A stretch of 37,479 bases of DNA from Streptomyces sporangiiformans (GTDB lineage: Bacteria > Actinomycetota > Actinomycetes > Streptomycetales > Streptomycetaceae), in NCBI RefSeq assembly GCF_005768555.2, contig NZ_VCHX02000331.1, positions 1-37,479 on the forward strand. The letters are read 5' to 3'. Below the pieces are notes generated by a model that had not been told where the DNA came from, did no database searches, and saw only the letters and a list, made by a program, of their open reading frames with translations. Made by a program: the position numbers and the translations under genes. Positions 15,725-23,362 of the stretch are shown piece by piece (position 1 is the first letter of the stretch; the number at the start of each line of letters is the position of its first letter).

Positions 15725-16957
15725 ATGATCCGTACGAAGGCTGGGGCCCCGCGCCGGGCCGGGCCTCAGATGGAACACCGTACGAGCCGGCGACAGACCA
15801 TCGCCCGCTCGCTCGGACGCACCAGAGTACGCACGCCCGGCCGGCCCGAGACCCGCGGACTCGGCCCGGAACAGCAGCGTGCGGGCCGGGTGCTCGCCAT
15901 GGGGCTGCCCTGCATGTGGGGCGCTGTGGCGATCACCTACAAACTGACCTGTCCACTCGCCCATCATCACGAGCTCAGCGCCCGGATCGTCACGAGTGCC
16001 GTGTTCTTCGTGGTCGGCGCCGGCCTGATTCTGCATGTCAGGCAGGGGTTGCTGCGGGAGCTGCGGCAGATGCGCAAGGTCGCGGGCGCCGCACAGGGCG
16101 TACTGCTGAGGCCGCTGCCGCCGCGCATCGACGGACTGAACGTCGCCGCGGCGCAGCTCTGCGCGGACCACGGAGCCACCGTCGGCGGTGATCTGTACGA
16201 GGTGATCGGCACCGAGCACGGCGTGCGGGTCGTCATGGGCGACGTGCGCGGACACGGTCTCGCCGCCCTCGGGACCGTCGCCGCGGTCCTCGGCAGCTTC
16301 CGTGAGGCGGTGCACGACGAGGCCGAACTGTCCTGCGTACTGCGGAGGCTGGAGCGGGCCATGTCCCGGCACCTGCGGGAGCGGGCTCGGGCCGAGCACC
16401 CCTCGTCCGGACTTGAGCCCGACAGCCCGGTCGCCGAGGAGTTCGTCACCGTGCTGCTGCTGGAGATTCGTCCCGACGGCGAGGTGTGGGCCGTCAACTG
16501 CGGTCACCCATGGCCGTATGCGCTGCGCAGCGATGTCGGACCCGCCGGACTGCGAGGGTATGTGGAGCACTTGGCCGCCGGCGAGGTGCTGCCGCCCCTC
16601 GGGCCCTTCCCTCTCCCCGCCGAGCTGCCCGTCGTCAGCTGCGGGCATCTCCTGTACGGCGAGGCGCTGTTCCTGTACACCGATGGCATCGAGGACGCGC
16701 GGGACAGCGGTGGGGTGTTCTTTCCGCTGCCCGCCGCACTCACCGATGCCGTCTGTGTCCAGCCGGTCTCGCCGCAGTCCGTGCTCCACTCCGTGCTGGC
16801 CGGCCTGCAGCAACACTGCGGCGGCCGCCCCACCGACGACGCGGCCGTACTGGTGCTCCACAACGACCGACACCGCCAGCACAGGCGCGCGCCCGTAGGG
16901 GCGCGGGGAACTGCGCGACAAGCCACAACGGACCCGCAGCCAACGACCCACCTGTAG
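15725..16957 (+). CDS. Membrane-bound PP2C/SpoIIE-type protein phosphatase
   Basis: The 410-residue protein has a basic N-terminus and two transmembrane helices (about 55-72 and 87-105, SAVFFVVGAGLILHV). A short linker leads to a SpoIIE-like PPM phosphatase domain (about 125-380). Metal-binding acidic residues are visible: GGD (Asp156), GDVRGHG (Asp173), YTDG (Asp320) and DDAA (371-372). Such phosphatases often control anti-sigma-factor antagonists or kinase substrates; no partner gene is adjacent. ATG 15725 lies 8 nt after GGGGGAGG (15709-15716), a strong site that decides the start. The natural domain ends near VLVLHNDR (about 382). The last 25 or so residues are encoded by a REP-like element and end there, suggesting the original stop was displaced. 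Confidence 0.85.
   Translation: MIRTKAGAPRRAGPQMEHRTSRRQTIARSLGRTRVRTPGRPETRGLGPEQQRAGRVLAMGLPCMWGAVAITYKLTCPLAHHHELSARIVTSAVFFVVGAGLILHVRQGLLRELRQMRKVAGAAQGVLLRPLPPRIDGLNVAAAQLCADHGATVGGDLYEVIGTEHGVRVVMGDVRGHGLAALGTVAAVLGSFREAVHDEAELSCVLRRLERAMSRHLRERARAEHPSSGLEPDSPVAEEFVTVLLLEIRPDGEVWAVNCGHPWPYALRSDVGPAGLRGYVEHLAAGEVLPPLGPFPLPAELPVVSCGHLLYGEALFLYTDGIEDARDSGGVFFPLPAALTDAVCVQPVSPQSVLHSVLAGLQQHCGGRPTDDAAVLVLHNDRHRQHRRAPVGARGTARQATTDPQPTTHL
16886..16940 (+). repeat. REP-like Streptomyces extragenic repeat at phosphatase 3' end
   Basis: The segment contains a CGCGCCC/GGGCGCG hairpin (16888-16894/16899-16905), then GGAACTGCGCGACAAGCCAC and CCCGCAGCC. I recall this composite sequence as a dispersed, high-copy intergenic repeat in Streptomyces genomes. 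Here it lies within the reading frame and supplies the phosphatase C-terminus. It is the only copy I find in the window. Confidence 0.6.
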
Positions 16958-16968
16958 TGACCCTGCTC

Positions 16969-16992
16969 AACCGGCGGAGCAACCGGCGGAGC
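16969..16992 (+). repeat. Perfect 12-bp tandem duplication
   Basis: AACCGGCGGAGC occurs twice head to tail (16969-16980, 16981-16992) just after the phosphatase stop. It probably arose by slippage next to the REP-like element. Confidence 0.7.
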
Positions 16993-17167
16993 CGTCCGCC
17001 CCGCCACGGAGTGTCGGGCAGGCAGCTGGGCGGACGGCGCGGAGACGGGCCGCCGCACTGTACGAGGGGGAGCCGACGGCCCGGCCGGCCTCTTGCGAGG
17101 CATTTCAGTCAACCGGCCGGAAACTCTCCGCAACAGCGCGTGTACTGCCCGGATTCGAGCACTCTGT

Positions 17168-17200
17168 TCACACCCCGTGTGAGCCGGAAAGCACTAGTCT
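17168..17200. promoter_or_regulatory. Palindrome plus -10-like element before HTH/TPR regulator
   Basis: TCACACCCCGTGTGA (17168-17182) has 6-bp perfect arms around CCC. TAGTCT (17195-17200) matches TANNNT and lies 29 nt before the ATG. The dyad covers the expected -35 zone, so it is a plausible repressor site, perhaps autoregulatory. No canonical -35 is seen. Confidence 0.45.
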
Positions 17201-17229
17201 GTCCGCACCGAGCCACCCGGAGGGCCCTC

Positions 17230-18570
17230 ATGCAGCCCAACACTCTGCTCGATGCGATCCTCGACGAAGCCGGGATCTCGCATGCGGGACTCGCGGCCCA
17301 TGTGAACCAGGCGGGGCGCGGCCGTGGCCTCGCCCTTCGCTACGAACACACCGCCGTGGCCCGATGGTTGAAGGGCCAGCGGCCACGCGGCCAGGTGCCC
17401 GACCTGATCTGCGAGGTGCTCGCCGCCCGTTTGCAGCGACCCGTCACGCTCGACGACATCGGCCTCGGTTTACCCGGCGAACCGGCCGCCCCGCACGGCA
17501 CGACGCTCTCCGGTTTCGTGGAGCGCGCCACGGCCCTGTGGCGCTCCGACGAACAGCAGCGCCCGCACATCCTCGGCGCCCCGGCCGTCACCGGGACGCC
17601 CGCCGTGATGCCCGTGTGGGAGTGGGAGAACCCGCCCGAGGACGTGGATGTCTCGCGTGGTGGGCGGCACCGGGTGAGCATGGCCGACATCGACATGCTG
17701 CGCGCCGCCCGCGCCCACTACGAGCAGATGTACCGCAAGGCCGGCGGGGTCGCGACCCGCACGCGCATCGTCGGGTTCCTCAACTCCGAGACCGCGCCGC
17801 TGCTGCGTGGCAGCTACACCGACGCCACCGGCCGTCAACTCCACCGCGCCACGGGCGGGTTGGTGGCGGTCGCGGGCATCTGCGCCTACGACTCCGATGC
17901 GCACGGTCTCGCCCAGCGCTACTTCCACCAGGCCCTGCGGCTGGCGAAGGCCAGCGGGGACCGGGGGCTTGGCGCGTACGTCATCGCCCTGCTGGTCAAC
18001 CAGTCGTTGTTCATGCGCGAGTACCGGCAGGCCGTCGCCTTCGCCGAGGCCGCGCTGCGCGCCGCGGGGCGGCAGATCACTCCGGCACTCGCGTCGGACC
18101 TCTACGCGATGCAGGCCAAGGCGTACGCACACCTCGGCGACGGCAGCAGCGCGCTGTCCTGCATCCGGAGTGCCGAGCAGGCCGCCGAGCGCATCAGGCG
18201 CGGTCACGAGCCGGACGAGACCGGCTATGTCCAGCCCGGACTGGTCAATGTGCAAGTGGCGGAGGCGCTGTTGAGCCTCGGCGACCTGACCGCCGCGCGT
18301 GAGCACGCCGAGGCCGCCGTGGACAATCCGGCGCACGACCGGGGCAGGGTGCACCGGCTCGGCATGCTCAGCCAGATCGAACTGCGCCAGGGGAACGCGG
18401 ACAAGGCGGCGGTCACGGCGGTCGAAATGGCCGAGCGGGCGCGGGGGATGGAGTCCCAGCGACTGCGCGACAGACTGCGGGCGGTACGCGAACATCTGGT
18501 GGCCAGTGGGTGTGCGGGTACGGCCGAGGCCGCCGAACTCATCGACGGGGCACTGCGCGTACCGCTCTGA
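17230..18570 (+). CDS. HTH/TPR transcriptional regulator with TTA codon
   Basis: The 446-residue protein starts with a helix-turn-helix-like domain (about 5-65: LLDAILDEAGISHAGLAAHVNQAG ... YEHTAVARWLKGQRPRGQVPDLICEVLAARL). A linker leads to a helical repeat region (about 150-440) with TPR-like segments such as AQRYFHQALRLAKASGDRGLGAYV and DLYAMQAKAYAHLGDGSSALSCI. This layout is that of the Streptomyces NsdA-type regulators of development and antibiotic production; membership is my judgement from pattern. ATG 17230 follows CGGAGGG closely, and the much longer open frame upstream is not protein-like. Leu81 is TTA (17470-17472), so translation may depend on bldA tRNA, fitting a developmental role. 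A hairpin follows the stop. Confidence 0.8.
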   Translation: MQPNTLLDAILDEAGISHAGLAAHVNQAGRGRGLALRYEHTAVARWLKGQRPRGQVPDLICEVLAARLQRPVTLDDIGLGLPGEPAAPHGTTLSGFVERATALWRSDEQQRPHILGAPAVTGTPAVMPVWEWENPPEDVDVSRGGRHRVSMADIDMLRAARAHYEQMYRKAGGVATRTRIVGFLNSETAPLLRGSYTDATGRQLHRATGGLVAVAGICAYDSDAHGLAQRYFHQALRLAKASGDRGLGAYVIALLVNQSLFMREYRQAVAFAEAALRAAGRQITPALASDLYAMQAKAYAHLGDGSSALSCIRSAEQAAERIRRGHEPDETGYVQPGLVNVQVAEALLSLGDLTAAREHAEAAVDNPAHDRGRVHRLGMLSQIELRQGNADKAAVTAVEMAERARGMESQRLRDRLRAVREHLVASGCAGTAEAAELIDGALRVPL

Positions 18571-18582
18571 GAAGAGCCTTCG

Positions 18583-18602
18583 GGGGTACCCGTAGGCACC
18601 CC
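18583..18602 (+). terminator. Probable terminator after HTH/TPR regulator
   Basis: GGGGTACC (18583-18590) pairs with GGCACCCC (18595-18602) with one A-C mismatch and a CGTA loop, 12 nt after the stop. A second 7-bp hairpin (CGCGGTG/CACCGCG, 18635-18653) follows. Confidence 0.5.
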
Positions 18603-18746
18603 ATCCCGTCCACTGCGGGCGACTTCAATACCACCGCGGTGCGGAACACCGCGCCCACCGCTGCGCTGCGAGCGGCCGCCATGAGTGTGCTGTGAGGACG
18701 CTCCTGCTGCGATATTGCCATCTACTCGGCGGAAGGTGGCAGAACC

Positions 18747-19292
18747 GTGCAGTGGACGAAACAGAACGAACAAACTGTGTACGCAAACCGCTGGTTCAGC
18801 GTCAATCTCGCAGATGTAGAGCTGCCGGACGGTCGGCACCTCGATCACTTTTTGATACGGCTGCGGCCCGTCGCCGTGGCCACCGTGGTGAATGAGGCCA
18901 ACGAGGTGCTGCTCCTGTGGCGGCACCGCTTCATCACCGACAGCTGGGGGTGGGAACTCGCCGCGGGTGTCGTCGAAGACGGTGAGGACATCGCCGACGC
19001 GGCCGCCCGCGAACTCGAGGAGGAGACCGGGTGGCGGCCGGGACCCCTGCACCATCTGATGAGCGTCGAGCCCTCCAACGGACTCACCGACGCTCGGCAC
19101 CACATCTTCTGGGCCGACGAGGGCACGTATGTCGGACACCCCGTGGACGACTTCGAGTCGGACCGCAGGGAATGGGTCCCGCTCAAGCTCGTCCCCGACA
19201 TGGTCGCCCGGGGCGAGGTCCCGGCCGCCAACATGGCAGCCGCGCTGCTTCTCCTGCATCACTCGAGGCTCGGGCAGGACGCCTTGCCCTGA
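18747..19292 (+). CDS. NUDIX hydrolase
   Basis: The 181-residue protein carries a complete Nudix box, G-x5-E-x7-REUxEExGU, at 74-96: Gly74, Glu80, Arg88-Glu89, Glu92-Glu93 and Gly95. Before it is VLLLWRHRFITDSWGWELAAG, typical of ADP-ribose pyrophosphatase-type members. The enzyme would hydrolyse a nucleoside diphosphate linked to another moiety, using Mg2+ on the Glu cluster; the substrate is not readable. The GTG start at 18747 follows GGAAGG (18731-18736), and the frame before it carries no family-like residues. The gene stands between the regulator and a small convergent membrane-protein gene, 25 bp away. Confidence 0.88.
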   Translation: MQWTKQNEQTVYANRWFSVNLADVELPDGRHLDHFLIRLRPVAVATVVNEANEVLLLWRHRFITDSWGWELAAGVVEDGEDIADAAARELEEETGWRPGPLHHLMSVEPSNGLTDARHHIFWADEGTYVGHPVDDFESDRREWVPLKLVPDMVARGEVPAANMAAALLLLHHSRLGQDALP

Positions 19293-19317
19293 TCCCCCCC
19301 AACGGCGTCCGGCGAGT

Positions 19318-19575
19318 TCAGCGGCCCACGGCCTGCCAGACCGCCACGACGAGCGCGCCCAGGGCCGTGAGCGCCGCAACCGCGGGCAGCGGCCATCGGG
19401 TGTGCTCCAGGGCGACGATCCGTGTGCTCAGGTCGTCGACCTCCTTGGCGGTCTGCTCGGTACGGTGACTGAGCAGGGTGATCCCTCCCTCGACGCGGGC
19501 ATGCGCCACGTCAAGGCGGCGGCGTAACTCTGCGAGTTCACCGTGGACCACGGGATGCTCGGGGTCGGTGGCCAC
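19318..19575 (-). CDS. Small tail-anchored coiled-coil protein with TTA codon
   Basis: The 85-residue protein has a heptad-like helix (about 13-57: GELAELRRRLDVAHARVEGGITLLSHRTEQTAKEVDDLSTRIVALE). A hydrophobic C-terminal helix (about 62-81, LPAVAALTALGALVVAVWQAV) ends in a short basic tail. It is therefore probably tail-anchored with a cytoplasmic coiled coil, a layout also seen in XhlA-like phage lysis proteins, though no phage genes are near. GTG 19575 is chosen because AGGAG lies 8 nt upstream; in-frame ATG 19605 is an alternative. Leu17 is encoded by TTA (19527-19525), suggesting bldA-dependent translation. Function unknown. Confidence 0.6.
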   Translation of the reverse strand: MATDPEHPVVHGELAELRRRLDVAHARVEGGITLLSHRTEQTAKEVDDLSTRIVALEHTRWPLPAVAALTALGALVVAVWQAVGR

Positions 19576-19703
19576 GAGTCCCACTCCTCTCTGTAGTCGT
19601 TTCATCCCTTCATGCGCACGTGAAGTCAACTCGCCTGGTGGACGCGTGGGGAGCGTGTGCGCGGGGCATATGCGTGCCCGGTGCGCACACGGTGTGTGAA
19701 TCG

Positions 19704-19740
19704 CGCGGGCCCGTCCCTCCAAGGGAGTGCCGGGCCCGCG
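19704..19740 (-). terminator. Terminator of hydroxyacyl-CoA dehydrogenase gene
   Basis: CGCGGGCCCG (19704-19713) and CGGGCCCGCG (19731-19740) form a perfect 10-bp stem. Inside, TCCCT/AGGGA (19714-19718/19722-19726) extends it over a CCA loop with a 4-nt bulge. It lies about 50 nt past the minus-strand stop. Confidence 0.8.
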
Positions 19741-19790
19741 TCAGCCAGACGTGTACGGACCGTAGTCAGTACCCGGCTCTCACCAGGCCC

Positions 19791-20663
19791 CTAGCCGTAG
19801 GTGTAGAAGCCCGAGCCCGACTTCCGGCCCAGCCGGCCCGCGTCGACCATGCGCTGGAGCAGCGGGGGAGCGGCGTACAGCGGTTCCTTGTACTCGTGGT
19901 ACATCGAGTCCGCGACGGACGCGACCGTGTCCAAGCCGATCAGGTCGGAGAGCTTGAGCGGGCCCATCGGGTGGGCGCAGCCCATCTCCATGCCGTTGTC
20001 GATGTCCTCGCGGCTCGCGATGCCCGACTCGAACATGCGGATCGCGGAGAGCAGATACGGGATCAGCAGCGCGTTGACGACGAAGCCCGAACGGTCCTGG
20101 GCGCGGATCGCGTGCTTGCCGAGGATCTTCTCGACCAGCGCCTGCGACCGTCCGAGGGTGACCTCGGAGGTGGTGAGGGCCGGGATCAGCTCGACCAGCT
20201 TCTGGACGGGGGCCGGGTTGAAGAAGTGGATGCCGATGACCTGGTCGGGACGCGAGGTGGCGACGGCGAGCTTCACCAGCGGGATCGACGAGGTGTTGGA
20301 GGCGAGGATCGCGTCCGGCCGGGTCACGACATGATCCAGGACCTGGAAGATCTCGGTCTTCACCTGCTCGTTCTCGACGACGGCCTCGATCACCAGATCA
20401 CGGTCGGCGAACTCGCCGAGGTCGGTGGTGAAGCTGAGCCGCGCCTGAGTGGTGTCCCGCTCCTCCTCGGAGATCTTGCCGCGTTCGGCCGCCTTGGAGA
20501 GCGAGTTGTACAGCCGGGTCCGGCCGATCTCCAATGCCTCGCCGGTGGTCTCGGCGACCTTCACGTCCAGGCCGGCACGGGCGCACACCTCGGCGATGCC
20601 CGCTCCCATCTGACCGCAGCCCACCACTCCGACGCGTGAGATGTCTCCGAAGGTGTCCGTCAC
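19791..20663 (-). CDS. 3-hydroxybutyryl-CoA dehydrogenase family protein
   Basis: The 290-residue NAD(P)-dependent enzyme oxidises or reduces 3-hydroxyacyl-CoA. The Rossmann motif is VGVVGCGQMGAGIAEVCARAG (GxGxxG, about 11-31). Catalytic-region signatures are LVIEAVVENEQVK, ILASNTSSIP, VIGIHFFNPAPVQKLVELI with the catalytic His, then SGFVVNALLIPYLLSAIRMFE and CAHPMGPLKLSDLIGLDTV in the dimerisation domain. Length and motifs match stand-alone 3-hydroxybutyryl-CoA dehydrogenases (Hbd/FadB2 type) rather than fused FadB. The GTG start at 20663 has AAAGGGA five nt upstream. No thiolase or crotonase gene is adjacent, so the pathway (butyrate, PHB, ethylmalonyl-CoA or fatty acid) cannot be told from context. 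Confidence 0.9.
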   Translation of the reverse strand: MTDTFGDISRVGVVGCGQMGAGIAEVCARAGLDVKVAETTGEALEIGRTRLYNSLSKAAERGKISEEERDTTQARLSFTTDLGEFADRDLVIEAVVENEQVKTEIFQVLDHVVTRPDAILASNTSSIPLVKLAVATSRPDQVIGIHFFNPAPVQKLVELIPALTTSEVTLGRSQALVEKILGKHAIRAQDRSGFVVNALLIPYLLSAIRMFESGIASREDIDNGMEMGCAHPMGPLKLSDLIGLDTVASVADSMYHEYKEPLYAAPPLLQRMVDAGRLGRKSGSGFYTYG

Positions 20664-20817
20664 TTCGTCCCTTTCGCTGTTCTACCGGCGTGGCAGACTC
20701 CCGAAGGGCGCCTGCTCCATTCGTGCACGTTACTCTCGGGCTGCCGCTGATCGATCGTCCGGGTCCGGCCTCGCCGCCTGCCCGGACGGTGCGTGATCCG
20801 GTGGATCCGGTGCGTAT

Positions 20818-20866
20818 GCGGGAGACCCGTGGCGCGGGAGAACCCATGATGCGGGAGAACCCATGA
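20818..20866 (+). repeat. Threefold tandem repeat of an RBS-start module
   Basis: GCGGGAGAACCCATGA occurs exactly at 20834-20849 and 20851-20866; a degenerate copy (GCGGGAGACCCGTGG) lies at 20818-20832. Each unit carries a GGGAG box and a start-like triplet: GTG 20829, ATG 20846, ATG 20863. GTG 20829 reads six codons into a TGA overlapping ATG 20846. ATG 20846 reads six codons into a TGA overlapping ATG 20863. Confidence 0.8.
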
Positions 20867-22113
20867 GTCGAGTGACACGTAGGGCGTTCGCGGGCGCGAT
20901 GCTGGCGGGGCTTGCCACGGCAGGCGGCGCGGCCGCATGGGGCGCGACGACCGAGGACGGGAAGGGCGAGTCCCGGCGCCGCACTCCCTTCGGTGAGCTG
21001 CGCGGTATGTGGCTGTCGACCGTCGCCAACCGCGACTGGCCGTCCAAGTCCGGGTTGACCGCGTCCCAGCAGCGCGCCGAACTGATCGCCCAGCTCGACA
21101 CGGCCGTACGCCGGCGGCTGAACACGGTGATCTTCCAGGTGCGCCCCACGGCCGACGCCCTGTGGCCCTCGCCCTACGAGCCCTGGTCGCAGTACCTCAC
21201 CGGCGTCCAGGGCAAGGATCCCGGCTGGGACCCGCTCGGCACCGCGGTCAGGGAAGCCCATGTACGGGGGCTGCAACTGCATGCCTGGTTCAACCCGTAC
21301 CGGATCGCCAACCACGCGGACGTCACCAAGCTGGTCGCGTCACACCCGGCCCGCAAGCACCCCGACTGGGTCGTGCCCTACGGCGGGAAGCTCTACTACA
21401 ACCCGGGTCTGCCCGAGGTCCGTGCCTTCGTCCAGAAGGCGATGCTCGACGCGGTGAAGAAGTACCCCGTGGACGCCGTGCACTGGGACGACTACTTCTA
21501 TCCGTACCCGGTCGCCGGCGCGGTCTTCGACGACGACGCCGCATACGAGACGTACGGCGGGGCATTCGCGGACCGGGCGGCCTGGCGGCGCAGCAACATC
21601 GACAAGCTGGTGCGCGAGATGGCGGTCCGGGTGAAGAGGATCCGGCCCACTACACAGTTCGGGATCAGCCCGTTCGGGGTGTGGCGCAACGCCGCGACCG
21701 ACTCCCGGGGCTCGGACACCCGGGCGATGCAGACGTACGACGATCTGCACGCCGACACGAGGAAATGGGTCCGCAGGGGCTGGATCGACTACGTCTGCCC
21801 GCAGCTCTACTGGAACATCGGTTTCGCCGCCGCCGACTACGCCAAGCTGCTGCCCTGGTGGGCCGACGTCGCGCGGGGCAGCAGAACGCGCTTGTACGTG
21901 GGCGAGGCGCTGTACAAGGCCGGGGACCCGGCGCAGCCCGCCGCCTGGCAGGACGCGGCCGAGCTGTCCCGGCATCTCACCCTCGCCGGGGAGTACCCGC
22001 AGGTGCGCGGGCACGTCTTCTTCTCGGCCAAGGAGGTACGCGCCGACCGGATCGGCGCGCTGGCCCGCGTGGTCGCCGACCACTACCAGCGGTCGGCGAA
22101 CCCGCCGGGCTGA
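20863..22113 (+). CDS. Tat-exported GHL10/DUF187-type glycoside hydrolase-like protein
   Basis: The 416-residue protein has a twin-arginine signal (MSRVTRRAFAGAMLAG, Arg6-Arg7, then an Ala/Gly-rich stretch to about 26). The DUF187/GHL10 TIM-barrel follows: ELRGMWLSTVANRDWPSKSGL, LNTVIFQVRPTADALWPSPYEPWS, LQLHAWFNPYRIANH, YYNPGLPEVRAFVQ, DAVHWDDYFYPYPV, TQFGISPFGVW and DYVCPQLYWNIGF. The family is linked to cell-surface polysaccharide breakdown; substrate and catalytic residues are not firmly established, though the Asp pair in HWDDYFYP is a good candidate. ATG 20863 is the third of three repeated start modules. The gene ends one base before the convergent DUF1918 gene. Confidence 0.85.
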   Translation: MSRVTRRAFAGAMLAGLATAGGAAAWGATTEDGKGESRRRTPFGELRGMWLSTVANRDWPSKSGLTASQQRAELIAQLDTAVRRRLNTVIFQVRPTADALWPSPYEPWSQYLTGVQGKDPGWDPLGTAVREAHVRGLQLHAWFNPYRIANHADVTKLVASHPARKHPDWVVPYGGKLYYNPGLPEVRAFVQKAMLDAVKKYPVDAVHWDDYFYPYPVAGAVFDDDAAYETYGGAFADRAAWRRSNIDKLVREMAVRVKRIRPTTQFGISPFGVWRNAATDSRGSDTRAMQTYDDLHADTRKWVRRGWIDYVCPQLYWNIGFAAADYAKLLPWWADVARGSRTRLYVGEALYKAGDPAQPAAWQDAAELSRHLTLAGEYPQVRGHVFFSAKEVRADRIGALARVVADHYQRSANPPG

Positions 22114-22114
22114 C

Positions 22115-22318
22115 CTACTGGACCCGGTTCTCGCGGACGTGATGCTGGACGACGGTGTCAGGACCGGGGGACATCACGGTCTCGTGGCCGTCCTCGAAGC
22201 GGACGCGGAACGGAGGATTGCCGTCCGTTCCCAGCACTTCGACGACTTCCGCGACCCGGTCGTGCTGCCCGACGATCCTGCCGTGCACCAGCAGGTGGTC
22301 GCCTTTGTTTGCACGCAT
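22115..22318 (-). CDS. DUF1918 small protein
   Basis: The 67-residue protein fits DUF1918: MRANKGDHLLVHGRIVGQHDRVAEVVEVLG, then PPFRVRFEDGHETVMSPGPDTVVQH. It is a small predicted beta-barrel with no catalytic motif; its role is unknown. ATG 22318 is preferred over an in-frame upstream ATG because it has AGGAGG 9 nt before it and fits the family N-terminus. It converges on the GHL10-type gene with a 1-bp gap. Confidence 0.8.
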   Translation of the reverse strand: MRANKGDHLLVHGRIVGQHDRVAEVVEVLGTDGNPPFRVRFEDGHETVMSPGPDTVVQHHVRENRVQ

Positions 22319-22411
22319 CTGGAGGGCCTCCTCGTCTGGCACGGGAGTAGCGGTCCGTGGGTGTAAGTCTACGGCTGGGGGCGCCGATCGCGACCGGCGT
22401 GTGCCGCCCGC

Positions 22412-23362
22412 TCAGCCTCGCGCTCGTTGGGTGACCGCGATACAGACCAGTACGGTCGCGGCCGCAAGGGGTGCGGCCGCCGTGAGGTGCTCGCCCAGGA
22501 GCAGCACCGACCACACCAGTGTGAGCAGCGGCTGCGCCAACTGCAACTGGCTCGCCTTCGGGATGCCGATCGCCGCCATGCCCCGGTACCACACCACCAG
22601 GCCGAGGAACTGCGAGCCGGCCGCGACCCAGAGCAGCCCCGTCACGCCGTGCGCCGTCAGATGCACGGGCTCGTACGACAGGGCGATCGCCGCCGCGGGC
22701 ACGGCGAGCGGCAGACACAGCACCAGTGCCCAGCCGATGACCTGCCAGCCCGGCATGACGCGGGCCAGGCGGCCGCCCTCGGTGTAGCCGGCCGCGCAGA
22801 CCAGCAGCGCCCCGAAGAGGTACACGTCCGCGCCGGCCAGGGCACCGCCGCTCTGCTGCACGGTGAACGCGATCACCACGGCGGCGCCCGTGAGCGCCGC
22901 GATCCAGAAGGTGCGCGAGGGGCGGTTGCCGACGCGCAGGGCCGAGAACAGCGCGGTGGTCAACGGGAGCAGCCCGACCACGACCGCGGCGTGGGCGGTC
23001 GTCGATGTCTCCAGGGCGAGGGTGCTGAGCAGGGGAAACCCGAGCACGACCCCTCCGGCCACGACGGACAGGCCCGTCCAGTGGCGCCGGGCGGGCAGCG
23101 GCACGCGCAGGGCCAGCAGACAGGCACCGGCGATGACCGCCGCCAGGACGCTCCGCACGGCCACCAGCGACCAGGCGCCGAAGCTCTCCAGCCCCCAGGC
23201 GGTGGCCGGGAACGTGAGTGAGAAGGCGGTGACACCCAGAGCGGCCTGGAGGATGCCGGCGCGGGGCCCCGCGGGCGGCGGGGGAGGGGTGGTGCCGATA
23301 GTTCGTCCGGCGGCCGGGACCGCTATCGCAGTCGGTGTAGTAGCGCTATCCTGTGCTCTCAT
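22412..23362 (-). CDS. EamA/DMT-family transporter
   Basis: The 316-residue integral membrane protein has about ten hydrophobic helices in two repeats (EamA twice), e.g. ILQAALGVTAFSLTFPATAWGL, WSLVAVRSVLAAVIAGACLLAL, AAVVVGLLPLTTALFSALRVGNRPS and SQLQLAQPLLTLVWSVLLLGEHL. The N-terminal 35 residues are Pro-rich and cytoplasmic. DMT exporters move amino acids or metabolites; the substrate is unknown. It is divergent from a MocR-type regulator whose start codon overlaps its own within CATG, strongly suggesting that the regulator controls it. A TACGCT hexamer on the minus strand lies just upstream of its ATG, so it may be leaderless. Confidence 0.85.
   Translation of the reverse strand: MRAQDSATTPTAIAVPAAGRTIGTTPPPPPAGPRAGILQAALGVTAFSLTFPATAWGLESFGAWSLVAVRSVLAAVIAGACLLALRVPLPARRHWTGLSVVAGGVVLGFPLLSTLALETSTTAHAAVVVGLLPLTTALFSALRVGNRPSRTFWIAALTGAAVVIAFTVQQSGGALAGADVYLFGALLVCAAGYTEGGRLARVMPGWQVIGWALVLCLPLAVPAAAIALSYEPVHLTAHGVTGLLWVAAGSQFLGLVVWYRGMAAIGIPKASQLQLAQPLLTLVWSVLLLGEHLTAAAPLAAATVLVCIAVTQRARG

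Noticed and set aside
20534..20866. 110-codon plus-strand frame upstream of the GHL10-type gene
   Set aside because: Most of it is antisense to the dehydrogenase start and intergenic DNA; only its last codons, in the repeated start modules, are of interest.
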